Assembly (NCBI RefSeq): GCF_000010305.1
Contig: NC_012489.1
Location: 3,355,646-3,419,645, forward strand
Origin: Gemmatimonas aurantiaca T-27
GTDB taxonomy: Bacteria; Gemmatimonadota; Gemmatimonadetes; Gemmatimonadales; Gemmatimonadaceae
Direction: 5' to 3'
DNA length: 64,000 bases
A program made the translations under genes and the position numbers. Positions 30,243-40,497 of the stretch are shown here, piece after piece. Position 1 is the stretch's first letter. Every line of letters begins with the position of its first letter. The notes beneath the pieces are model-generated. The model was not told where the DNA came from, did not search any database, and worked only from the letters and a program-made list of their open reading frames with translations.

Positions 30243-30938
30243 ATGCGCCTCCTGCTTGCCGAAGACGATCCCCAGTTGCGCGACGCGATCACGCGTGGCC
30301 TGCGCGAGCTGGCGTTTGTCGTGGATTCGGTGGGCGACGGCGAAACGGCCTTCACGATGGCCCTCGTGAACAGCTATGACGCGGTGATCCTCGACATCCT
30401 GATGCCAGGCATGGATGGCATCGCCATCTGCCGTGGTCTGCGGGCTCGTCAGATGGCCGTGCCGATTCTTCTGCTCACGGCCCGCGACGCGGTCGACGAA
30501 CGCATTCAGGGACTCGACGCCGGCGCCGACGACTATCTCACCAAGCCATTCCACTTCGGCGAGCTGACGGCCCGTGTACGGGCACTGCTGCGTCGCATGA
30601 GTGTGGTGTTGCCTTCCACCATGGCGGTGGGCGATCTCGAGATCGACACCCGACTGCAGCAGGCACGACGCGACGGTGCCCTGCTGCCGCTGACGGCACG
30701 CGAATTCACGCTCCTCGCCTATCTGGCACGTCACGCTGGCCGCATCGTGAGTCGCGGAGAGCTGGCGGAGCACGTCTGGGACGAAAATCATGATCCCAAC
30801 GCAAACCTGATCGACGTGTACGTGAGCCGCCTCCGTCGGAAGGTCGATGGCGCCGGCCGCCGCCCGCTGCTGCATACCCGTCGTGGACAGGGCGTGCTGT
30901 TGAGCGACGATGGCGATATCGCCGGCGAGCGCGGATGA
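30243..30938 (+). CDS. OmpR/PhoB-family response regulator
   Basis: The receiver domain has MRLLLAEDDPQ, the phosphoacceptor in VILDILMPGMDG, LLTARD and YLTKPFHFGEL. The C-terminal winged helix (about residues 130-225) has LTAREFTLLAYLARHAGRIVSR and a DVYVSRLRRKVD recognition region. I chose ATG 30243 (231 residues), where the receiver domain begins. The stop overlaps the kinase start (ATGA). The pair heads a run of metal-exporter-like genes, so it resembles CusRS/CzcRS systems. Confidence 0.93.
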   Translation: MRLLLAEDDPQLRDAITRGLRELAFVVDSVGDGETAFTMALVNSYDAVILDILMPGMDGIAICRGLRARQMAVPILLLTARDAVDERIQGLDAGADDYLTKPFHFGELTARVRALLRRMSVVLPSTMAVGDLEIDTRLQQARRDGALLPLTAREFTLLAYLARHAGRIVSRGELAEHVWDENHDPNANLIDVYVSRLRRKVDGAGRRPLLHTRRGQGVLLSDDGDIAGERG

Positions 30939-32473
30939 TCGCGCGTTTCCGTGCCCGTCTGCTGCCACAGTCGATCCGGTGGCGCCTCACCCTGTGGTAT
31001 GCTGCGGCGCTGAGCGCAGGGTTGGGCGTGTTTGCCGTGGCCTCGCTGGCCGTGCTCGACGTCGAGCTCGAGCACCGCAACGATCAGTTTCTGCGCGATG
31101 CCCGGCAGGCGTTTCTCGTGGAGCTGGCTGTGGAACTGGGTGAACTGCCGACGACCGAATCGGCGGTGCGTATGGCCCTCGACGAAATTCGCTTCGAGGA
31201 TACCCGCTTCTTTGTGCAGACGACCGACGTGCCGTCGGTGCTGGCCACCCGTGCGGACAGCCGCACCGACAGTGTGCAGGCGCCTATCTGGCAGATGGAC
31301 TCGCTGGTGTTGCAACGGCTGCGGAGCACTGCGGCAGGTGGCGATGGCACACCATCCGCTGATGTGGCGGCAAGCACCTTGCCCAATGCATACGATGGCG
31401 CGCGCATGATTACGGGTCAGGCCATCGTACGCGATCGATGGTTCACCGTGGCCGCAGTACGCGATCTCGCCGGCATAGCTGCCACCATGCGCGATGTACG
31501 GCGTGCCTACCTGCTGGTGATACCGGTCATTCTGCTGCTGTCTGTAGTCGTGGGCTATCTGCTCGCTCGCCGTGCGCTCGAGCCGGTGGCGACCATGAGT
31601 CGACATGCGCAGACGATGGACGTGACCACGTTGCACGATCGCCTCCCAGTGCAGAATCCGCAGGACGAGCTGGGCGGGTTGGCGACGGTGATGAACGAAC
31701 TGCTGGCGCGCCTGGAACGTGGCTTCGCGCAACAACGGCAGTTCGTGGCCGATGCGTCACATGAGCTGCGCACCCCGGTCGCCATTCTGCAGGCGGAAGC
31801 GGATGTGGCACTGGCCAGAGCAGCGCGCAGTGAAGAGGAGTACCGGCAGGCCATCGGTGTCATGAGCAGCGCGAGCCAGCGTTTGTCGCGCATCGTCGAC
31901 GATCTGTTCCTGTTGGCCCGCGTGGACAGTGGGCGACGGCCAGTGGATCAGCAGCCGCTGTACCTCGACGAGGTGCTCGCCGACACGGTGCGCTCCATGC
32001 ACGCGGTCGCAGCGCGACGGGATGTGCACCTCGTCCTGCAACGTGGCATTCCGCCGGAAGATGGTGCGCCATTCACGGGCGATCCGGAGCTGCTCGGCCG
32101 ATTGCTCCTCAACCTGATCGACAATGCCGTGAAGTACTCACCGGCCGGCGGCACGGTGCGCGCGCGGCTGGATCAGGATGGCACGCAGTACCGCATCACG
32201 GTGAGCGACGAGGGGCCCGGCATTCCAGCCGATGCCCGTCCGTTCATCTTCGATCGTTTCTATCGCGTCGATCGGGCCCGGTCACGCGACAATGCCGCCG
32301 ATGTTACCAGCACTGCTTCCGGTGCTGGTCTCGGTCTGGCCATCGCGCAATGGATCGCGCAGGCGCATGGCGGCGCCGTGGCACTGACCGCCTCTGCACC
32401 ACCCGGTGCGCACTTCGAAGTTCGTCTCCCGCGTCCGCCTTCCGACGCTCTCGGTTCGAACGACTCTCCCTAG
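30935..32473 (+). CDS. Sensor histidine kinase of the CusS/CzcS type
   Basis: This kinase has TM1 (about residues 18-40), a periplasmic sensor region of about 140 residues, TM2 (about 188-210), a HAMP domain, HisKA with DASHELRTPV (His near 276), and an HATPase domain with NLIDNAVKYS, DEGPGIP and GAGLGLAI. The length is 512 residues. It overlaps the regulator gene by 4 bp and is followed 6 bp later by the outer-membrane efflux gene, so the two-component system and the exporter are probably one transcript. The signal is unknown; a metal cation is likely from context. Confidence 0.92.
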   Translation: MIARFRARLLPQSIRWRLTLWYAAALSAGLGVFAVASLAVLDVELEHRNDQFLRDARQAFLVELAVELGELPTTESAVRMALDEIRFEDTRFFVQTTDVPSVLATRADSRTDSVQAPIWQMDSLVLQRLRSTAAGGDGTPSADVAASTLPNAYDGARMITGQAIVRDRWFTVAAVRDLAGIAATMRDVRRAYLLVIPVILLLSVVVGYLLARRALEPVATMSRHAQTMDVTTLHDRLPVQNPQDELGGLATVMNELLARLERGFAQQRQFVADASHELRTPVAILQAEADVALARAARSEEEYRQAIGVMSSASQRLSRIVDDLFLLARVDSGRRPVDQQPLYLDEVLADTVRSMHAVAARRDVHLVLQRGIPPEDGAPFTGDPELLGRLLLNLIDNAVKYSPAGGTVRARLDQDGTQYRITVSDEGPGIPADARPFIFDRFYRVDRARSRDNAADVTSTASGAGLGLAIAQWIAQAHGGAVALTASAPPGAHFEVRLPRPPSDALGSNDSP

Positions 32474-32479
32474 ACAATC

Positions 32480-33784
32480 ATGTTCAGCTCGTCCATCCGT
32501 GGCGGGGTGCTGCTTGTTGCAGCCCTGGCCTCCGGGACGGTCGTGTCTGCGCAAACCACGGAACGCCCTCCGGCACCGTCTCAGCAGGCCTCAGAGCCTT
32601 CGCTGACACTGCGCGAGGGGTTGGACCGGGCGCGCGCGCACCGACCGCAAACACGACTCGCCGGTGCCGGCACCGCACGTGCGCGAGGTGCGGCGCGACT
32701 CACCGCGCTCATCCCCAATCCGCAGCTCAACGTGCAGGGTGACCAGCGCACCCCCACCCATCAGCTCGTGGTCGCACAGCCACTACAATGGCTGCCCCGA
32801 CGCGCCGCCGACCGGCGCACCGGGCGCGCACTGATTGATCGTGCGACCGCCGACTCCGTGCAATTGCTGGCCGATCTCGGGCGCGAAGTGCGTATGGCGT
32901 TCTTCGGTTCGCTCGCGGCACGGGAACGCCTCGTACTCAGCCACGAACAGGCGCTACTCGCCGACTCGCTGGTTCGCCTCGCCGATCGTCGCGTATCGGC
33001 CGGCGAAATCTCAGCGCTCGAACGCGACCAGATTGCGCAGGAGGCCCTGCGCGCCCGGTTGCTCGCGGCGCGCGCGCAGGAAACCGCACGAACCGCCGAT
33101 GTCGAACTGGCCCGAGCCGTGGCGTGGGACAGCAGTGGGACACCAGGCGCACGCGGCGCACTCGATGAAGCACTCGATGTGGTGACGGATGCAGCGGTCA
33201 ACATCCGTGCCGAAGGTGCAGCCTCCGTGAGCACCGCAACGATGCCGCTGGTCCAGGCTCGGGTGGCCGATTCCGTTGCCGCGGCGTCACGCCTGCGCGC
33301 CCTGCAGTGGCAACAATTGCCATTGCCATCCCTCACACTCGGCACCGAGTGGGGATCGTCCACCGACACACGATTGGGATCGGCGGCGTCATTGCCACGC
33401 ACGGGCATCGTGGGGGTGTCGGTGTCGGTGCCACTCTGGAATCAGGGACGTGAAGCGGTGGCCGAAGCCCGTGGCGCCGCCACGGAAGCCAGCGCACGTG
33501 CCGCCGAAGCCCATCTCTTGGCCGATGCGCAGCGACGCGCCGCCGAGATCCGCGTGGCCGAACGTGCCGTGCGCGCGCGACTGGCACGCGACTCGATGCT
33601 CGTGGACGCGCGCCGTGTGCGGGCCGGCGCGATGCGTCTGTACGAAGCCGGTCGTACCGGGCTGCTGCCCGTGATCGACGCCCTGCGCATCGAACGCGAT
33701 GTGGGACAGTTGCTGGTGCAGGAACTGCTCGACTTTCAGGCCGCCCGCGCCGATCTCGCGGCGCTTCTCGGAGTCTGGCCATGA
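32480..33784 (+). CDS. CzcC/CusC-like outer-membrane efflux protein
   Basis: The protein has a signal peptide (cleavage after VVSAQ, about residue 25) and two OEP-type helical repeats. Charged Ala/Arg-rich helices such as EARGAATEASARAAEAHLLA are typical of the periplasmic tunnel. The stretch IPNPQLNVQG matches the first barrel strand of CzcC-type channels. The length is 434 residues. Its stop overlaps the adaptor start (ATGA at 33781). Confidence 0.87.
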   Translation: MFSSSIRGGVLLVAALASGTVVSAQTTERPPAPSQQASEPSLTLREGLDRARAHRPQTRLAGAGTARARGAARLTALIPNPQLNVQGDQRTPTHQLVVAQPLQWLPRRAADRRTGRALIDRATADSVQLLADLGREVRMAFFGSLAARERLVLSHEQALLADSLVRLADRRVSAGEISALERDQIAQEALRARLLAARAQETARTADVELARAVAWDSSGTPGARGALDEALDVVTDAAVNIRAEGAASVSTATMPLVQARVADSVAAASRLRALQWQQLPLPSLTLGTEWGSSTDTRLGSAASLPRTGIVGVSVSVPLWNQGREAVAEARGAATEASARAAEAHLLADAQRRAAEIRVAERAVRARLARDSMLVDARRVRAGAMRLYEAGRTGLLPVIDALRIERDVGQLLVQELLDFQAARADLAALLGVWP

Positions 33785-35028
33785 CACCATTCCACTTCCG
33801 CCTCCCGTCCATGACCACCCGCGCCTCTGTTTCGCACGCCGCATGGCGTGGCACACTCACCGTGAGCACGATGTTGGTGGTGACATCGGCTTGCGCCGAG
33901 AAGCCGTCCAAAGCCGCGCCGCCGGCGACCATCCGTGGCGCTGTAACGGAGTCGCAGCTCACGTCCATCACATTGACACCCGATGCGGTGCGGCGGCTCG
34001 GCATCGAAACGGTATCGCTGGACTCCACCGCGATGGCACCCACCCGTACCGTGGGCGGTGAGATCGTGGTGCCACCCGGACAGGCCATTCCGATCAACGC
34101 TGCGGTCGCGGGATCGGTCGCGTCCATGAGCGCCGGTGTCTTCCCCATCGCCGGACAACGCGTGACACAGGGGCAGCCACTCGCGCGACTGGTGCCCATC
34201 ACGCCGGATATGGCGCGTGTGCGACAGGAGCTCGCCACGGCCGACGCGCGCCTGCGCCAGGCCCAGCTCGAGGCCGATCGCGTCGCGTCGTTGTATGCCG
34301 AAAAGCTGGTGGCCACGCGCGATCAGGAGCGCGCGCAGGCAGACCTCGCGGCCGCGCGCGCCGCACTGGAAGCCGCCCAAACACTGGAGCAGGTCGCCGG
34401 TGGTTCGGCGCCCGCAGCCAGTGTTGGCAGCATCACCATCGCCGCACCGTCGGCCGGTGTGGTACGCACCGTGAGCGTGGCCGCCGGACAGATCGTCTCA
34501 CAAGGCGCACCGATGTTTGAAATCGTGCGACTCGACCGGCTCTGGGTGCGTGTGCCGGTGTATGCCGGCGATGCGCGACTATTCTCGCGCCATGTACCGG
34601 CGTCGGTGCACGCGTTGACCGGGGACCAGGCCGGCAACGGCACTATGGCACTTGTTGCCATACCAGTGACGGCCCCACCATCGGCCGATCCACTGGCCGC
34701 GTCAGTGGATCTGTACTACGCGGTGCAGGGCGCATCGTTCGCTCCCGGTGAGCGGGTGGGTGTCACCATTCCGCTCGCGCCTGCAACCGGTGGCACGACG
34801 AAGTCCCGGGCACTCGCCATTCCACTCGCCGCCGTGGCACGCGATCTCAGTGGTGGCGCGTGGGTCTATGTGCAAACCGACTCACTGACCTTCACGCGGC
34901 GGCGCGTGGAAGTGGAGCGTGTGACGGGTGGCATGGCCGTCCTGGCGCTGGGCCCTGCGCGTGGGGCCAAGATCGTGACCACCGGTGTCGCCGAGTTGTT
35001 CGGCACCGAGTTCGGCGCTGGCAAGTAG
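33781..35028 (+). CDS. CzcB/CusB-like periplasmic adaptor lipoprotein
   Basis: An N-terminal hydrophobic segment ends in a lipobox-like VVTSAC (about residue 38). The adaptor domains are visible as GGEIVVPPGQAIPINAAVAGSV (lipoyl-like), a helical hairpin rich in A, R and Q (about 135-200) and a second lipoyl half IAAPSAGVVRTVSVAAGQIV. The length is 415 residues. It overlaps the upstream channel gene by 4 bp and ends 9 bp before the pump gene. No His-rich metal-binding N-terminus is seen, unlike some CzcB proteins. Confidence 0.88.
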   Translation: MTPFHFRLPSMTTRASVSHAAWRGTLTVSTMLVVTSACAEKPSKAAPPATIRGAVTESQLTSITLTPDAVRRLGIETVSLDSTAMAPTRTVGGEIVVPPGQAIPINAAVAGSVASMSAGVFPIAGQRVTQGQPLARLVPITPDMARVRQELATADARLRQAQLEADRVASLYAEKLVATRDQERAQADLAAARAALEAAQTLEQVAGGSAPAASVGSITIAAPSAGVVRTVSVAAGQIVSQGAPMFEIVRLDRLWVRVPVYAGDARLFSRHVPASVHALTGDQAGNGTMALVAIPVTAPPSADPLAASVDLYYAVQGASFAPGERVGVTIPLAPATGGTTKSRALAIPLAAVARDLSGGAWVYVQTDSLTFTRRRVEVERVTGGMAVLALGPARGAKIVTTGVAELFGTEFGAGK

Positions 35029-35037
35029 GGGGCGCGC

Positions 35038-38000
35038 ATGAACTGGCTCATCGAAAGCGCATTGCGCCTGCGCATCGTCGTGGTGGCGCTCACCGTCCTG
35101 GCCATCGTCGTGGGGACGCGCATCGTACGCGACGCCCCGCTGGATGTCTTTCCGGAATTTTCTCCGCCCCTCGTGGAAGTGCAGACGGAAGCGCCGGGTC
35201 TGTCCACCGAAGAAGTGGAGGCACTCGTCACCACACCCATCGAACAGGCGCTGGCGGGAACGCCGCACATCGAGACGCTGCGTTCGAAGTCGGTGCTGGG
35301 ACTTTCCAGCGTCGTACTGATCTTCGAGCGCGGCACCGACCTGCTGGTGGCCCGGCAGTTCGTCGGTGAGCGGCTGGCGCGCCTGCAAGGCACGTTGCCC
35401 GCTGTGGCCCGTCCACCGGTGCTGCTCTCACCGCTGTCGTCCACCAGTCGGGTGCTCAAGGTGGGCATGTCGTCGAAGACCATGTCACAGACCGACATGA
35501 CCACACTGGTGCGCTTCACCGTGCGTCCACGCCTCATGTCGGTGCCGGGTGTGGCCAACGTGGCCGTGTGGGGGCAACGCGACCGACAGTTGCAGGTGCT
35601 GGTGGACCCAGAACGTCTGCGCGCCAATCGGGTCACGCTCGACGAAGTGACACGCGCCACAGGTGAAGCGGTGGCCGTGCGCGCCGGTGGGTTCATCGAC
35701 GTGCCCAATCAGCGTTTCTCCGTGGCCCAGCGGTCGGAAGTGCATACCGGTGCCGATCTGGCGGCAGCCCCGGTGGCATTCCGCAACCGTGCCGCACTCC
35801 TGCTCGGCGATGTCACGCAGGTGACTGAAGGCAACCCACCACCCATCGGCAACGCGATCATCAACGACGGACCGGGCATCCTGTTGATCGTGGAAAAGCA
35901 GCCTTGGGGCAACACCCTCGAAGTGACACGGGGTGTGGAAGCGGCGCTCGCAGCCTTGCGCCCCGCGATGCCCGATGTGGAGGTGGACGCGACGATCTTC
36001 CGTCCGGCCACGTTCATCGAGATGTCGCTGCACAATCTCAATCGCGCCTTGCTGATCGGTTGTGTGCTGGTGGTCATCGTGTTGGGCTTGTTCTTGCGCG
36101 ACTGGCGCACGGCTGTCATCAGCCTCACGGCCATTCCGCTGTCGCTGCTCGCTGCCGCCATCGTGATGCGCTATCGCGGCGGCACCATCGACACCATGGT
36201 GCTCGCTGGGCTCGTGATCGCGCTGGGAGAAGTGGTGGACGACGCCGTGATCGACGTGGAGAACATCGTGCGGCGCCTGCGTCTCAATCGTGAAGCCGGC
36301 AGCCCACGCTCGGCATTTCTCGTGGTGCTCCAGGCGTCCATCGAAGTACGCAGCGCGGTGGTGTACGCCAGCCTGATCGTCTCGCTGGTGTTTCTGCCGG
36401 TGTTTTTTCTGAGCGGACTGGCCGGTGCCTTCTTCCGTCCGCTTGCCGCCGCGTACGTGGTGGCCATTCTGGCGTCGTTGCTCGTGGCGCTCATCGTCAC
36501 ACCAGCGCTGTCGCTGCTGCTCCTGCCAAAAGCCGTGGCCCATCACAGCGAAGCCCCGCTGGTGACATGGCTCAAGGCGCACTACCGTCGCCTGTTGCCA
36601 CGTTTTCTCGATGAGCCCACGTCAGACACCAATACCCGACGTGGCTGGTGGGCCCGCACACCGCGCGCGGCACGCATCATCGGTCTCGCGTTGTTCGCGG
36701 CGGGCGCCTCGTTCCCCTTTCTCGGCGAAGAGTTTCTTCCGCATTTCAAGGAATACGACTTCCTGATGCACTGGGTGGAAAAGCCCGGCACGTCCATCGA
36801 AGCGATGGACCGCATCACGATTCGCGCGAGCCAGGAGCTGCGCGCCATTCCCGGCGTGCGCAACTTCGGCGCCCATATCGGGCGTGCCGAGGTGGCCGAC
36901 GAAGTGGTCGGTCCAAACTTCACCGAGCTGTGGATCTCCCTCGATCCGTCGGTGGACTACGATGCCACCGTAGCCAAGGTGCAGACCGTGGTGGACGGCT
37001 ATCCCGGTCTCTATCGCGATCTGCTGACGTATCTGCGTGAACGCATCAAGGAAGTCCTCACCGGGACCAGCGCCTCGATGGTCGTTCGTCTGTATGGTCC
37101 CGACCTGGCCGTGCTGCGCGAGAAGGCCCAGGACGTGGCCAAGGTCATGGGTGGCGTGAACGGCGTGGCCGACCTCAAGGTGCAGCCGCAGGTCCTGGTG
37201 CCGCAGGTGGAGGTCAAAGTGCGGCAGGAGGCCGCTGCGCGCCTCGGACTCACGGCCGGTGTGGTGCGCGATCGCGTGGAAACGCTGGTGCGTGGCCGCA
37301 AGGTGGGCGAGGTGTACGAAGCCGACCGCGCGTTCGACGTGGTGGTGTGGGGTGCTCCTGGCGTGCGGGAAGACGTGACATCACTCGCGTCACTGCCCAT
37401 CGACATCCCGGGCGGTGGTGTGGTGCCGCTGGGCGATGTGGCCGACGTGCGGCTCATGCCCACCCCCAACGAGATCACCCGCGAGAACGCCTCGCGCCGC
37501 CTCGATATCACGGCCAATGTGCGTGGACGTGATCTGGGCAGTGTGGCGCGTGAAGTGGAGCGTGTGGTGCGCGAGCTGCCGTTTGCCGCAGGCTACCACC
37601 CCGAGTTCCTGGGCGAATACGCGGCACAGCGTGAATCCAGCCGCCGACTGCTGTCGCTGTCCCTGCTCGCGATGCTCGGCATCTTCCTCATCCTGCACGC
37701 CGACTTCGGGTCGATGCGCCTGGCGGTCCTGGTGTTCGGGTCGCTGCCCTTTGCCGTGATAGGCGGCGTGGTGGCAGTGTGGCTCACCGGCGGTGTGCTG
37801 TCGCTGGGGTCCATCGTGGGGTTCGTGACGGTGATCGGCATCGCGGCCCGCAACGGCATCATGCTGGTCAGCCACTATCGCCATCTCGAACACGAGGAGG
37901 GGATGACGTTTGGCCGTGGTCTGGTGCTCCGAGGGGCAGAAGAACGGCTGGCCCCGATCACCATGACGGCGCTCGTGACCGCTCTGGCACTGGTACCGTT

Positions 38001-38163
38001 GATCGTCTGGGGTGACCGTCCGGGACACGAAATCGAGCACCCGATGGCCATCGTGATTCTGGGCGGCCTGGTCTCGTCCACCCTGCTCACGTTGTTCCTC
38101 ATGCCGGCGCTGTACCTCCGGTACGGTCAGGCCCAACAGGAGGAGGACGCGGCGTTAGCTTGA
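35038..38163 (+). CDS. CzcA-like RND exporter with an atypical TM4 motif
   Basis: This 1041-residue RND pump starts [20 protein letters not shown] and has the CzcA-type stretch [21 protein letters not shown]. The TM4 region reads [16 protein letters not shown]. In CzcA the aligned sequence is DFGIIVDGAVVIVEN, whose first Asp is part of the proton/cation pathway; here that position is Ala, while a Glu and two extra Asp residues appear nearby. The later stretch [24 protein letters not shown] matches heavy-metal efflux pumps. It is probably a cation exporter by operon context, but the substrate is open. Confidence 0.9.
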   Translation: MNWLIESALRLRIVVVALTVLAIVVGTRIVRDAPLDVFPEFSPPLVEVQTEAPGLSTEEVEALVTTPIEQALAGTPHIETLRSKSVLGLSSVVLIFERGTDLLVARQFVGERLARLQGTLPAVARPPVLLSPLSSTSRVLKVGMSSKTMSQTDMTTLVRFTVRPRLMSVPGVANVAVWGQRDRQLQVLVDPERLRANRVTLDEVTRATGEAVAVRAGGFIDVPNQRFSVAQRSEVHTGADLAAAPVAFRNRAALLLGDVTQVTEGNPPPIGNAIINDGPGILLIVEKQPWGNTLEVTRGVEAALAALRPAMPDVEVDATIFRPATFIEMSLHNLNRALLIGCVLVVIVLGLFLRDWRTAVISLTAIPLSLLAAAIVMRYRGGTIDTMVLAGLVIALGEVVDDAVIDVENIVRRLRLNREAGSPRSAFLVVLQASIEVRSAVVYASLIVSLVFLPVFFLSGLAGAFFRPLAAAYVVAILASLLVALIVTPALSLLLLPKAVAHHSEAPLVTWLKAHYRRLLPRFLDEPTSDTNTRRGWWARTPRAARIIGLALFAAGASFPFLGEEFLPHFKEYDFLMHWVEKPGTSIEAMDRITIRASQELRAIPGVRNFGAHIGRAEVADEVVGPNFTELWISLDPSVDYDATVAKVQTVVDGYPGLYRDLLTYLRERIKEVLTGTSASMVVRLYGPDLAVLREKAQDVAKVMGGVNGVADLKVQPQVLVPQVEVKVRQEAAARLGLTAGVVRDRVETLVRGRKVGEVYEADRAFDVVVWGAPGVREDVTSLASLPIDIPGGGVVPLGDVADVRLMPTPNEITRENASRRLDITANVRGRDLGSVAREVERVVRELPFAAGYHPEFLGEYAAQRESSRRLLSLSLLAMLGIFLILHADFGSMRLAVLVFGSLPFAVIGGVVAVWLTGGVLSLGSIVGFVTVIGIAARNGIMLVSHYRHLEHEEGMTFGRGLVLRGAEERLAPITMTALVTALALVPLIVWGDRPGHEIEHPMAIVILGGLVSSTLLTLFLMPALYLRYGQAQQEEDAALA

Positions 38164-38215
38164 ATCGGGGCCTGGGTGGTCCCGCCCACTCACTCCGACG
38201 CTTTCGAGGATAGCC

Positions 38216-39046
38216 ATGCGGTCGACGTCTGTCGTGCGGATCATGCAACGAATGATCATCGCGGGGCTGGTGGCGTTGACCGCATGCACGCCGCGCGACC
38301 AGGCAGCCGCGGCAGGCACGGGCACTCCTCTCACGGTGTTTGCCGCCGCGGACCTGCGTTTCGCCCTCGCCGATGTGGCCCGCCTCTATCGGGAACAGGG
38401 GGGCGACAGTCTGGTGCTGGTGTTCGGATCCACCGGCGACCTGACCACGCAGATCATCAATGGCGCGCCGGCCGACGTGTTCTTTGCAGCGAATGCGGAG
38501 GCCATCGATTCGCTCGCAGTGCGCACCATGATCGTCGACAGCACGCGACGGGTGTACGCGATCGGGCGTCTCGCTCTCATTGCCCGCTGTCCCACGGTGC
38601 AACGAGTGTCGCAAACGTCCTCCGCACCCTGCCCGGCCCCGGCGCGACTCGAGGAGGTGGCGGCCGCGTCGGTGCAGTCGATTGCGATCGCGGACCCGGC
38701 ACATGCGCCATACGGCAGGGCCGCCCGCCAGACACTCGAGCGCGCGGGACTCTGGCCGGCGGTCGAAAAGCGCATCGTGTTGGGGGCCAACGTGTCCCAG
38801 GCCTATCAGTTCGTCAGCACCGGCAATGCCGATGTGGGATTGGTGGCACTTTCGCTGGTGGCGCGTGATTCGGTGCTCGGGCACACGCTGGTGGACGCCT
38901 CCCTGCACGATCCACTGCGGCAGACGCTGGCCGTCCTGACGGCGAGTACACATCAGGCCTCGGCCGCGAAGTTCCTGGCCTTCCTGAACACACCGGCAGC
39001 GAAAAACGCGATGCACGGCTTCGGCTTCGCCGAGGACGCGCCGTAA
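38216..39046 (+). CDS. modA: Molybdate ABC transporter substrate-binding lipoprotein
   Basis: ModA captures molybdate or tungstate in the periplasm. A signal segment ends in a lipobox LTAC (about residue 24). The mature protein has FAAADLRFALADVARLY, FGSTGDLTTQIINGAPADVFFAAN and ALVARDSVLG-like stretches typical of ModA/WtpA-type class II binding proteins. The length is 276 residues. It is followed by modB after 24 bp and preceded by the RND gene by 52 bp. Confidence 0.9.
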   Translation: MRSTSVVRIMQRMIIAGLVALTACTPRDQAAAAGTGTPLTVFAAADLRFALADVARLYREQGGDSLVLVFGSTGDLTTQIINGAPADVFFAANAEAIDSLAVRTMIVDSTRRVYAIGRLALIARCPTVQRVSQTSSAPCPAPARLEEVAAASVQSIAIADPAHAPYGRAARQTLERAGLWPAVEKRIVLGANVSQAYQFVSTGNADVGLVALSLVARDSVLGHTLVDASLHDPLRQTLAVLTASTHQASAAKFLAFLNTPAAKNAMHGFGFAEDAP

Positions 39047-39070
39047 CACTGGCCAGACCGGGAAGAACGG

Positions 39071-39766
39071 ATGTCACTGCCCGCACTCGGCACTTGGCCT
39101 CTGGCGTTGTCACTGTTCGTGGCGACGCTCGCCACGCTGTGTGCATTGCTCGTGGGTTTGCCGTTGGCCTGGCTGTTGGCGCGGCGTCGTTTTCGCGGGC
39201 GGGCGGTGCTGGAGGTACTGGTACTGCTGCCGATGGTGCTGCCACCCACCGTGATCGGCTACTACCTGCTGCTGGGCGTAGGACGACGCAGTACACTCGG
39301 CGCGTGGTACGAATCAGTCATGGGTGCGCCGCTGGTGTTCACGCCGGCAGCAGCGGTGCTGGCCACGTTTGTGGCGGCGGCGCCGTTTCTGGTGCGTGCC
39401 GCGCAGGGTGGCTTCGAACAGGTGGACGCCAGCTACGAAGACGCGGCCCGCACACTTGGGCGCTCCGAGTGGTCGATCTTTCTCACCGTGACCACACCGT
39501 TGGCGTGGCGCGGTATTCTGGCCGGCACCGCACTGTGTTTTGCGCGGGCGATGGGTGAGTTCGGCGCCACACTCATGCTGGCCGGCAACATTCCCGGACG
39601 CACACAAACCGCCAGCCTCGCCGTGTACGATGCCGTGCAGGCCGGCGACTTTGCGCGGGCATCACGCCTGGCGATCCTGCTCTCGGTCATGACCGGTGTG
39701 GCACTGTGGGCGCTCACGCGGGCGGGGCGCGCACCGTCTGATCCTTCGCGCGAACCGCCGCGATGA
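39071..39766 (+). CDS. modB: Molybdate ABC transporter permease
   Basis: The 231-residue membrane protein has five or six hydrophobic helices and the permease EAA motif in FEQVDASYEDAARTLGRSEWSIF, which contacts the ATPase. The segment LVLLPMVLPPTVIGYYLL and the stretch CFARAMGEFGATLMLAGNIPGRTQT are strongly ModB-like. The stop overlaps the modC start (ATGA at 39763). Confidence 0.94.
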   Translation: MSLPALGTWPLALSLFVATLATLCALLVGLPLAWLLARRRFRGRAVLEVLVLLPMVLPPTVIGYYLLLGVGRRSTLGAWYESVMGAPLVFTPAAAVLATFVAAAPFLVRAAQGGFEQVDASYEDAARTLGRSEWSIFLTVTTPLAWRGILAGTALCFARAMGEFGATLMLAGNIPGRTQTASLAVYDAVQAGDFARASRLAILLSVMTGVALWALTRAGRAPSDPSREPPR

Positions 39767-40497
39767 GCATCGACACGAATACCGCGACCAACACGGGGAT
39801 GGAAGGCGCTCGCGAGGCCAGCAATCCCGTACTCGACGTGACCATTCGCCGGCGACTGCCGACGTTCGAGCTGGATATCGCGTTCCGCATTCACAATGGG
39901 ATCGCGGCCCTCGTGGGGCCGTCGGGCTCCGGCAAGACCCTCACACTGCGGGCGATCGCCGGCCTTTTGCACGTGACTGGGCGCATCGTGCTGAACACGC
40001 GCGTCCTGCTCGACATCAACGGCGCGCGGGCTCGTATCGATCTGCCGGCGCGGGATCGACACATCGGGTATGTGTTCCAGCACTACGCGCTCTTTCCGCA
40101 CTACACGGCGGCGCAGAACATCGCCTACGGTCTGCAACATCTTCCGCGCAGGGTGCGGGATGCGCGGGTGCAGGACATGCTGGCCCTGGTGCGCCTCGAA
40201 CAGCACGCGCAGAAACGACCGGCATCGCTGAGTGGTGGTGAACAGCAACGCATCGCGCTGGCTCGCGCCCTGGCGCCCAGTCCCTCGTTGCTCCTGTTGG
40301 ACGAACCCCTTTCGGCTCTCGATGCTCCCCTGCGCCGTACACTGGGCGCCGAGTTGCGTACGCTGCACCGGGAGACCGGTGTACCGATGCTGCTCGTGAC
40401 TCACGATCCCGATGAAGCTGCACGCATCGCCGATGTGACCGTGGAGATCGACGCGGGGAAGGTGATCACCACACGGGAAACGGGGACACCGCCATGA
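39763..40497 (+). CDS. modC: Molybdate ABC transporter ATP-binding protein, short form
   Basis: Walker A is GPSGSGKT, the signature is LSGGEQQRIALARAL, Walker B is LLLLDEPLSALD and the switch histidine lies in LVTHDPDEAARIAD. The protein has only 244 residues, about 100 fewer than E. coli ModC, because the C-terminal TOBE (molybdate-binding) domain is absent. It begins with an unusual 25-residue Thr/Asn/Glu-rich leader. Its stop overlaps the kdpE start (ATGA at 40494), tying the Mo transporter and the K+ regulator together. Confidence 0.9.
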   Translation: MSIDTNTATNTGMEGAREASNPVLDVTIRRRLPTFELDIAFRIHNGIAALVGPSGSGKTLTLRAIAGLLHVTGRIVLNTRVLLDINGARARIDLPARDRHIGYVFQHYALFPHYTAAQNIAYGLQHLPRRVRDARVQDMLALVRLEQHAQKRPASLSGGEQQRIALARALAPSPSLLLLDEPLSALDAPLRRTLGAELRTLHRETGVPMLLVTHDPDEAARIADVTVEIDAGKVITTRETGTPP

